NCBI GenBank assembly: GCA_031261145.1
Contig: JAISJX010000104.1
Coordinates: 1 to 5,483 of the forward strand
Length of the DNA: 5,483 bases
Direction of reading: 5' to 3'
Source of the DNA: Tannerella sp.
Lineage (GTDB): Bacteria > Bacteroidota > Bacteroidia > Bacteroidales > Tannerellaceae
Numbering within the stretch: position 1 is the first letter of the stretch; every line of letters starts with the position of its first letter. Positions 1 through 5,483 of this stretch are shown here, one piece after another. The position numbers and the translations under genes were made by a program. Below the pieces are notes generated by a model. That model did no database searches, was not told the DNA's origin, and saw nothing but the letters and a program-made list of their open reading frames with translations.

Positions 1-808
1 CCGAAACATTGAAAGATGTCCCCAATACCCTGACTTCCATCTGGTTTGTTTTCACAATAAAGGGACGTTCCTTATCCGGGGTTACTTCCAGGTACGCCTC
101 GCCTTCTATAAAAATTTCCCTCTTGTCTTTGTTAAAAACAGGCGGATAGACAATGCGGGAAAAAGCGTTCAACCATAATTTGGTGCCGTCGGAAAGGGTC
201 AGTGAAGTATGTTTTCCTTTCGGTATGATGATTTGGCTATAGGTTTCCGGTTGCGCTGTATTTTTTTCATCAGCCGTTTGGTTTACAACGGTTGAGTTCA
301 CTTCCGCCTCTCCTTTGTCATTATATTTTATATCCGCCGTTTTTTCTTTCAGTGTGATTTTGTTCTCTTCGGAAAAGATAATTTGAATATCATCACCGGT
401 CATGTCCGGCCGGGCGGTTTCTTCAATCTTTAGTTCGTTTCCGGCGATTAGAACAGTCGGTTCGTCGGTAGAATGTTGAAATAGAAACAGACCCGCCAGC
501 GCCAGAACACATGCTGCCGATGCCGCTATCAGAAGATGAATGAGCCTGCTATCTTTTTTCGGACGGACGGTTTGCATCCGTACATTCGTCCATATATCAG
601 CTATTTCTTCTTTTGTAAGATATTGATTATTGGGGTATAATGATTTGACAAAGTATAGCGCCAGCTCGTAATCCTCCTGTCTGATTTCTCCTTTTGTCAA
701 AAGGGAAGTCCAACAGGCGTCACTTTCCGGCGTCGGATGGTTTGCGGAAGCGATAAAATTATCATCTTCCAGCAAATCTATAATTGTATATTTTACGTTT
801 TCCTTCAT
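1..808 (-). CDS. FecR-family anti-sigma factor (3' end beyond window)
   Basis: This is the inner-membrane regulator that normally holds an ECF sigma factor inactive until a TonB-dependent outer-membrane receptor signals through it. The frame is open from the ATG at 808 to the window edge, giving 269 residues; FecR proteins of this phylum are usually somewhat over 300, so the C-terminal domain is missing only because the window ends. Residues 1-88 are a charged cytoplasmic part, 89-110 are a single hydrophobic membrane segment, and about 192-269 are the periplasmic FecR domain. That domain shows the family signatures LSDGTKLWLNAFS (205-217), GEAYLEV (236-242) and VLGTSFNV (261-268). The gene lies 50 bp downstream of the ECF sigma gene on the same strand, the standard pairing. 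A putative ECF-type promoter lies in the gap. The regulated target, most likely a SusC/SusD-type uptake system, would lie further left. The family call is firm; the signal sensed is unknown. Confidence 0.93.
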   Translation of the reverse strand, partial: MKENVKYTIIDLLEDDNFIASANHPTPESDACWTSLLTKGEIRQEDYELALYFVKSLYPNNQYLTKEEIADIWTNVRMQTVRPKKDSRLIHLLIAASAACVLALAGLFLFQHSTDEPTVLIAGNELKIEETARPDMTGDDIQIIFSEENKITLKEKTADIKYNDKGEAEVNSTVVNQTADEKNTAQPETYSQIIIPKGKHTSLTLSDGTKLWLNAFSRIVYPPVFNKDKREIFIEGEAYLEVTPDKERPFIVKTNQMEVRVLGTSFNVS

Positions 809-834
809 TTTTGGAAATTCTTTTTTGTACTATT

Positions 835-861
835 GACAATTTATTTTCTCTTTTGTACTCA
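835..861 (-). promoter_or_regulatory. Putative ECF-type promoter of the fecR-like gene
   Basis: Read on the minus strand, TGAGTACA (861-854) is followed after 13 bp by ATTGTC (840-835), 26 bp before the fecR-like start codon. The same two boxes with the same spacing occur upstream of the sigma gene at 1526-1500. The two-box layout with a GTC-containing downstream box resembles ECF promoters in general. The TGA of the upstream box is also the stop codon of the sigma gene. The shared boxes and spacing are seen in the sequence; the promoter function and its recognition by the neighbouring sigma factor are inferred. Confidence 0.5.
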
Positions 862-1443
862 TTTCTTCCGTTTTATTTTTGACAAAGATGAATCGGTATT
901 TGTACTCCTAATTTTCAAAACGGTGCGATGCAGCAAGTTACGAACAGATTGATAATTCATTTGCATCAATTCACAAATTTCATCCAGGGAGAGTTCTTCC
1001 ACGTAACGGTAATGTAACACTTCCCGTTGCCGGGGAGTGACCAGTTCCATCATTTGGGCGATACGTTTTTTTTGTTCATGGAGCTTTTCCGCTTCGATAA
1101 GCCTCGTTTCAGGCGAAAATTCGGTATAAAAAACGGGTTCGATGGTATCGATCTGGTAATATTGGACTTCTTTTTTAAATACGTTGAACAGCGCATTTTT
1201 CATGGAGTTATACAGATAGACTTTTACATTTTTGACGGGTGTCAGCCGCTTCCTGTTTTCATAAAGCCGTACAAATAAATCCTGTACGCAATCCTTGATC
1301 AACTCTTCATTGGTAGTGAAGTGCATTCCATACGCAAAGAGCAGGTTCACATATTCACTATACAACGAGCTAAATGCCTCGTTATCCCCTGATAAAAAGT
1401 CATTCCACATAGCTTCGTTGTTTTCTTCACGCTGCTCTTTCAT
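859..1443 (-). CDS. ECF-type RNA polymerase sigma-70 factor
   Basis: This is a small alternative sigma factor that directs RNA polymerase to a limited set of promoters, typically for an outer-membrane nutrient-uptake system in Bacteroidetes. The product is 194 residues, the usual ECF length. Region 2 (core binding and -10 recognition) covers about 24-91, including FSSLYSEYVNLLFAYG and DCVQDLFVRLYENR. Region 4 (-35 recognition) covers about 126-179, with LTPRQREVLHYRY-like sequence at 134-147 and a helix-turn-helix at 151-179 (LSLDEICELM, then QSVRNLLHR). Region 3 is absent, as expected. The ATG at 1443 is followed by a second in-frame ATG at codon 12 (position 1410), close to where many family members begin; GAGGG lies upstream of the first, so I keep it. 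A fecR-like anti-sigma gene follows 50 bp downstream. A housekeeping-like and an ECF-like promoter lie upstream, suggesting basal plus autoregulated expression. The regulon cannot be read from this window. Confidence 0.95.
   Translation of the reverse strand: MKEQREENNEAMWNDFLSGDNEAFSSLYSEYVNLLFAYGMHFTTNEELIKDCVQDLFVRLYENRKRLTPVKNVKVYLYNSMKNALFNVFKKEVQYYQIDTIEPVFYTEFSPETRLIEAEKLHEQKKRIAQMMELVTPRQREVLHYRYVEELSLDEICELMQMNYQSVRNLLHRTVLKIRSTNTDSSLSKIKRKK
881..908 (-). promoter_or_regulatory. Degenerate third copy of the ECF-like two-box motif
   Basis: Inside the last codons of the sigma gene, minus strand, GGAGTACA (908-901) is followed by TTTGTC (886-881) with a 14-bp spacer, one base longer than the 13 bp in the two better copies. 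It lies 20 bp upstream of the copy at 861-835. It may be a weak additional binding site or chance, since the bases are also codons for RSTNTDSSLS. Listed because of its position and similarity; low confidence. Confidence 0.2.
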
Positions 1444-1499
1444 ATAGCTACACCCTCACAAAATTTCCAACCATAAATTTTTTATTCGTACTCAAATTA

Positions 1500-1526
1500 G
1501 ACAATAAATTTCAATAAATGTACTCA
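1500..1526 (-). promoter_or_regulatory. Putative autoregulated ECF-type promoter of the sigma gene
   Basis: On the minus strand TGAGTACA (1526-1519) is followed after 13 bp by ATTGTC (1505-1500), 56 bp before the sigma start codon. It matches the copy before the fecR-like gene in both boxes and in spacing. ECF sigma factors commonly transcribe their own genes from a promoter also found at their targets, so a motif shared by these two leader regions and by no other part of the window is a good candidate. A lone TGAGTAC at 1494-1488 has no matching second box. Function is inferred. Confidence 0.5.
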
Positions 1527-1547
1527 CTAAAAAATATAAAAAGCGTA

Positions 1548-1578
1548 CAAGTATAAGATTTTTTTTCGTTCTGTCAAA
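1548..1578 (-). promoter_or_regulatory. Bacteroides-type housekeeping promoter upstream of the sigma gene
   Basis: On the minus strand TTTG (1578-1575) is followed after exactly 19 bp by TATACTTG (1555-1548), one mismatch from the Bacteroides -7 consensus TAnnTTTG with its -33 TTTG. Transcription would start about 100 bp before the sigma ATG and just upstream of the ECF-like boxes at 1526-1500. It lies downstream of the metY terminator, so the sigma gene would be transcribed independently. Consensus match is seen; use is inferred. Confidence 0.5.
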
Positions 1579-1628
1579 GAATCCGGTCGAAAAACTCCTT
1601 TGCGGGATTTGCATGAAGGTTCATAAAC

Positions 1629-1671
1629 AAAAAAGTTACAAGGAAAACCTTTCCGGGTTATTCCTTGTAAC
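1629..1671 (-). terminator. Intrinsic terminator of metY
   Basis: A perfect 11-bp inverted repeat (GTTACAAGGAA at 1635-1645, TTCCTTGTAAC at 1661-1671) is extended after a one-base bulge by AACC/GGTT (1646-1649, 1656-1659), leaving a 6-nt loop. On the minus strand the hairpin is followed directly by six T residues (1634-1629). It begins 40 bp after the metY stop codon. There is no T run on the plus-strand side, so it acts in the minus direction only and should separate metY from the sigma/anti-sigma operon. Confidence 0.88.
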
Positions 1672-1711
1672 TCAAACTTCTACTCACTAATACCTATAGA
1701 ATGTCGATTGC

Positions 1712-3031
<1,320 letters not shown>

Positions 3032-3050
3032 TTATTATATATTTCTGATG

Positions 3051-3081
3051 CAAAAGTAGTGGCAAATTTTTAGATATGAAA
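3051..3081 (-). promoter_or_regulatory. Bacteroides-type promoter of metY
   Basis: On the minus strand TACTTTTG (3058-3051) matches the -7 consensus TAnnTTTG exactly. TTTC (3081-3078), one mismatch from TTTG, lies 19 bp upstream. Transcription would begin roughly 30 nt before the metY start codon, leaving a leader too short for a SAM riboswitch. The -33 box overlaps the left arm of the inverted repeat at 3079-3100. Confidence 0.6.
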
Positions 3082-3100
3082 TACCATTTCTGTGGTATTT
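3079..3100. promoter_or_regulatory. Perfect inverted repeat, candidate operator between divergent promoters
   Basis: AAATACCA (3079-3086) and TGGTATTT (3093-3100) are exact reverse complements separated by 6 bp (TTTCTG). The 22-bp element overlaps the metY -33 box and ends directly beside the -33 TTTG of the fucosidase promoter (3101), so it is almost equally placed with respect to both. Its size and symmetry fit a dimeric DNA-binding regulator, and there is no T tract typical of a terminator serving an upstream gene. ATACC/GGTAT half-sites recall some Rrf2-type regulators, but I cannot identify the regulator from this window. Confidence 0.55.
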
Positions 3101-3131
3101 TTTGCAGAAGAAGAAAAATTGACTATATTTG
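3101..3131 (+). promoter_or_regulatory. Bacteroides-type promoter of the fucosidase gene
   Basis: TTTG (3101-3104) followed after 19 bp by TATATTTG (3124-3131) is an exact match to the Bacteroides housekeeping promoter consensus (-33 TTTG, -7 TAnnTTTG). Transcription would start in the late 3130s, giving an AT-rich 5' leader of about 65-70 nt before the ATG at 3206. The inverted repeat at 3079-3100 adjoins the -33 box, a position suited to an activator. Confidence 0.7.
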
Positions 3132-3205
3132 CACTTTAATTACAGAGAGAAATAAAAAAGTGAATGTAATATATTAATGTATAGAAATTTTTAAAAGAAT
3201 GTATC

Positions 3206-4555
3206 ATGAAGAGAATTAGTTTGTTATTTGTATTGTTAATGGTGGTGGGCTTTTCGTGTAAAGTGATGGCTCAAGACACGCCGGCATGGGCCAAAGAGAC
3301 TGAAAGCCAGAAGGAAAAACGGATGGCATGGTGGACGAACGACCGTTTGGGAATGTTTATCCATTGGGGTATTTATGCGTTACCGGGACGCCACGAATGG
3401 GTTAAACAGCGGGAAAAAATTTCCGATGAAGTGTATCAGAAGTATTTTGAGCAGTTCAATCCGGATTTGTATAACCCGAAAGAATGGGCTGCCAAAGCGA
3501 AGGAAGCCGGAATGAAATATGTGGTGGTGACGACCAAACACCATGACGGATTTTGCTTGTGGGACAGCAAATATACGGATTTCAAGGTGACGAATACGCC
3601 CTACAAAAAGGATTTGATAAAGCAGTTGGTCGATGCGTTCCGCGCCGAAGGTATCCGCATCGGGTTCTATTATTCGTTGCTGGACTGGCATCATCCCGAT
3701 TTCACGTACGACCGGATTCATCCGAACGGCCCGTCTGACCCGGAAGAACGGAAAGTGGCAAACGCCAAGCGGGATATGAAAAAGTATCAGCAGTATATGA
3801 AAAACCAACTGACCGAACTCCTGACTCAATACGGCGTTATTGATGAGTTGTTTTTGGATTTTTCCTATCCGGGCGAGAACGGGAAAGGCCATGACGACTG
3901 GGATTCGGAAGGATTGTTGAAAGTGATTCGGCAACTACAGCCGAATATCCTTGTCGATAATCGTTTAGACCTTGATAACACCACATGGGGTTGGGATTTC
4001 CAGACGCCTGAACAGTTTATGCCGAAGGAATGGCCGACCGTTGACGGGAAGCGGGCTGCTTGGGAAACCTGCCAGACGTTTTCCGGTTCATGGGGTTATT
4101 ACCGGGATGAATATACGTGGAAAAGCGTGCATCAGTTGGTGGAGATGTTAATCGAAATAACGAGTAAAGGCGGAAATCTGTTGCTGAATGTAGGTCCGAC
4201 AGCCCGCGGCGTTTTTGACGACCGTGCCAACGAGCGTCTTGTAGGGATGGGCAAGTGGATGCAATTCCATAACCGTTCGATATACGGATGTACGCAAGCG
4301 CCCGACGAGTTCCCAACGCCGCAGAATTGTTTGCTGACCTACAATCCGACAACGAACCGGCTGTATGTTCATGTTCTTGAATGGCCTTTCCAGTCGCTGC
4401 ATCTCAGCAATTTTAAAGATAAAATCAAATATGCGCAATTGCTGAATGACGCTTCGGAAGTCAGATTCAGGAGCTCCGGTGACGACGTAACGCTCTCGCT
4501 TCCGGTGACGCGCCCGAATGTGGAGGTGCCGGTGATTGAGCTGATATTGAAGTAA
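3206..4555 (+). CDS. Exported GH29 alpha-L-fucosidase
   Basis: This is a retaining glycoside hydrolase predicted to release alpha-linked L-fucose from host or dietary glycans, acting in the periplasm or at the cell surface. The 449-residue product starts with a basic hydrophobic signal sequence (MKRISLLFVLLMVVGF); cleavage after VMA (22) fits signal peptidase I, while Cys18 lies in a poor lipobox (GFSC). The catalytic barrel begins near residue 40 with family signatures: GMFIHWGIYALPG (49-61), YVVVTTKHHDGFCLWDS (105-121, His112-His113 for fucose binding), FYYSLLDWHHPD (154-165). The nucleophile is most likely D218 in DELFLDFSYP. E287 in WETCQTF is a candidate acid/base, less certain since this residue varies in the family. 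GNLLLNVGPTARG (323-335) is also typical. The C-terminal part, from about 365, looks like the beta-sandwich domain. No SusC/SusD or other polysaccharide-utilisation gene adjoins it, so substrate linkage cannot be inferred from context. It has its own promoter, divergent from metY. Confidence 0.93.
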   Translation: MKRISLLFVLLMVVGFSCKVMAQDTPAWAKETESQKEKRMAWWTNDRLGMFIHWGIYALPGRHEWVKQREKISDEVYQKYFEQFNPDLYNPKEWAAKAKEAGMKYVVVTTKHHDGFCLWDSKYTDFKVTNTPYKKDLIKQLVDAFRAEGIRIGFYYSLLDWHHPDFTYDRIHPNGPSDPEERKVANAKRDMKKYQQYMKNQLTELLTQYGVIDELFLDFSYPGENGKGHDDWDSEGLLKVIRQLQPNILVDNRLDLDNTTWGWDFQTPEQFMPKEWPTVDGKRAAWETCQTFSGSWGYYRDEYTWKSVHQLVEMLIEITSKGGNLLLNVGPTARGVFDDRANERLVGMGKWMQFHNRSIYGCTQAPDEFPTPQNCLLTYNPTTNRLYVHVLEWPFQSLHLSNFKDKIKYAQLLNDASEVRFRSSGDDVTLSLPVTRPNVEVPVIELILK

Positions 4556-4560
4556 ATCAA

Positions 4561-4597
4561 CAGATTGTTTCAAAGGAATCTGCGTACAATCTTTGAA
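4561..4597. repeat. Overlapping short inverted repeats in a convergent gap
   Basis: The 42-bp gap between the convergent fucosidase and ogt genes holds three overlapping inverted repeats: CAGATT/AATCTG (4561-4566, 4577-4582), AGATTGT/ACAATCT (4562-4568, 4586-4592) and TTCAAAG/CTTTGAA (4569-4575, 4591-4597). These pairings compete with one another. Stems are AT-rich and lack an adjoining T tract, so a terminator role for either gene is possible but weakly supported. Confidence 0.3.
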
Positions 4598-5065
4598 TTA
4601 TAGAATGACGCCTTCGAGTTCTAACAACCGTTTCTTAACATCCAATCCCCCGGCGTAGCCAACTAATTGGCCATTAGCCCCGATTACGCGATGGCAGGGT
4701 GTGATGACAGGCAGAGGGTTGCGATTGTTGGCTAAGCCTACGGCGCGCGGGCCTTTGGGACAACCGATAGCTTCGGCTATCTGTTTGTAGGAACGGGTTT
4801 CGCCGTAAGGAATCTCGCGCAGGGCGTTCCATGCACGCAATTGAAAGGGTGTGCCTTGCGGGGCAAGGGGTAGATCAAATGTTTTCCGTTTTCCGGCAAA
4901 ATATTCGGAGAGTTGGCTGACGGCTTTTTTTAAGATGGCCGTCTCCTCCTCTCCCGCTGCCGGCGGAACGGGTTGGTCGAAAAAAAATTCAATGGCTGTG
5001 AGGCCGGCGCCGTTTTCTGAAATACGGAGTGTCCCGATGGGGGATTGATAATAAGTTGTGTTCAT
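4598..5065 (-). CDS. ogt: Methylated-DNA-protein-cysteine S-methyltransferase
   Basis: This suicide repair protein transfers the alkyl group from O6-alkylguanine (and O4-alkylthymine) in DNA to its own cysteine. The product is 155 residues, the normal length for the Ogt type without an Ada regulatory domain. An N-terminal domain (about 1-68) precedes the conserved DNA-binding and catalytic domain (72-155). The acceptor is C124 in the PCHRVIG motif. The arginine finger is R107 in GPRAVG, the hinge asparagine is N116 in NRNP, and E151 in LLELEG completes the active site; their spacings from the cysteine (17, 8 and 27) equal those of human MGMT R128, N137 and E172 relative to C145. The gene starts 20 bp after the mutS2 stop codon on the same strand, with no room for a normal promoter, so it is probably cotranscribed with mutS2. 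It is convergent with the fucosidase gene. Confidence 0.95.
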   Translation of the reverse strand: MNTTYYQSPIGTLRISENGAGLTAIEFFFDQPVPPAAGEEETAILKKAVSQLSEYFAGKRKTFDLPLAPQGTPFQLRAWNALREIPYGETRSYKQIAEAIGCPKGPRAVGLANNRNPLPVITPCHRVIGANGQLVGYAGGLDVKKRLLELEGVIL

Positions 5066-5085
5066 CTATTTAATATGTTAAGTGA

Positions 5086-5483
5086 TTATTCTAAATCGAC
5101 AACCGTGATTCCCGCTCCGCCAAACTGAACATGCTCATCCTGATACTGTTTGACGCCTTGGACAGCGCCGAGGTAACTGCGGATCAATTGTCGCAGGACG
5201 CCTGTACCGGTGCCATGCAGGATGCGTACACGATTGGCGTTTATTTGAATAGCGTCGTCGATGAAATAGGTGACGGCTTGCAAGGCTTCGTCGCCCCGCA
5301 TCCCGCGCACATCAATGTCTTGCTTGAAATTCAGCTTCTTTTCGTACATGGAATCGGCTGTTTGACTGCTGATAAACGTGCTTTTCTCCGGTTCTTTTTT
5401 GATTGGCGGTTTGCTGACTTTTTCGAGCTGTTCGGTTTTGACCGTACTTTTAATCATGCCGAATGCAATCACAGCTTGTTTGT
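5086..5483 (-). CDS. mutS2: MutS2 C-terminal part with Smr domain (5' end beyond window)
   Basis: The last 131 codons of a MutS2 protein are present. The frame runs open past the right edge, so the true start lies outside; the GTG at 5472 is only an internal valine codon. MutS2 is a MutS homologue outside mismatch repair: an ATPase that binds branched DNA (recombination suppression) or collided ribosomes, depending on the species. Visible here are the linker following the family's VIAFGMIKSTVK segment (residues 4-15 of the fragment), a charged low-complexity stretch (about 21-50), and the Smr domain (about 56-131). That domain has IDVRGMRGDEAL (56-67) and HGTGTGVLRQLIRSYL (89-104), then GGAGITVVDLE to the end. 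The ATPase domain is not in the window. A free-standing Smr protein is an alternative, but the pre-linker sequence is specific to MutS2. ogt follows 20 bp downstream, probably in the same transcript. Confidence 0.9.
   Translation of the reverse strand, partial: KQAVIAFGMIKSTVKTEQLEKVSKPPIKKEPEKSTFISSQTADSMYEKKLNFKQDIDVRGMRGDEALQAVTYFIDDAIQINANRVRILHGTGTGVLRQLIRSYLGAVQGVKQYQDEHVQFGGAGITVVDLE

Noticed and set aside
737..952. 71-codon plus-strand open frame across the sigma-fecR gap
   Set aside because: Its translation is a Phe-rich low-complexity run arising from AT-rich sequence, and it overlaps two well-supported genes on the other strand.
1562..1594. TTTTTCG/CGAAAAA inverted repeat as a terminator or operator
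   Set aside because: The 7-bp arms consist mostly of homopolymer runs with a 19-bp spacer, so the repeat is easily produced by chance in this AT-rich stretch. It also overlaps the housekeeping-like promoter.
5086..5472. A complete small Smr-domain gene starting at the GTG at 5472
   Set aside because: The frame continues upstream to the window edge without a stop, and the sequence around that codon matches the internal linker of MutS2, so this is a partial gene.

Overview
The window looks like an ordinary chromosomal stretch from a member of the Bacteroidales (Bacteroides/Parabacteroides-like). Three things point there: an ECF sigma factor followed by a FecR-type anti-sigma factor, the protein families with their Bacteroidetes-style sequences, and promoters that fit the Bacteroides housekeeping pattern TTTG-N19-TAnnTTTG rather than the E. 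coli one. Purine-rich Shine-Dalgarno sites are weak or absent, which is also typical of this phylum. I cannot name a species.

Layout, left to right. (1) 1-1443, minus strand: an ECF sigma-70 gene (859-1443) and, 50 bp downstream, a FecR-like transmembrane anti-sigma gene (start at 808, cut by the left edge). Such pairs usually control an adjacent TonB-dependent SusC/SusD uptake system, which would lie beyond position 1. (2) 1444-1711: an AT-rich intergenic region with the sigma gene's promoters and a strong terminator for the gene upstream. (3) 1712-3016, minus strand: metY, an O-acetylhomoserine sulfhydrylase, transcribed as a single gene. (4) 3017-3205: a divergent promoter region with a perfect 8-bp inverted repeat placed almost symmetrically between the two promoters. 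(5) 3206-4555, plus strand: an exported GH29 alpha-L-fucosidase. (6) 4598-5065 and 5086-5483, minus strand: ogt (DNA alkyl-cysteine repair) directly downstream of the 3' end of mutS2 (cut by the right edge), probably one operon.

The most interesting structure is regulatory. The regions before the sigma gene and before the fecR-like gene carry the same two-box sequence on the minus strand, TGAGTACA-N13-ATTGTC, with identical spacing. In the second copy the TGA is the sigma gene's own stop codon. This looks like an ECF-type promoter used for autoregulation, with the second copy giving the anti-sigma factor its own promoter. A housekeeping-type promoter just upstream of the first copy would provide basal expression. 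I see no mobile element, CRISPR array, RNA gene or novel enzyme system, and the protein-coding content is conventional.
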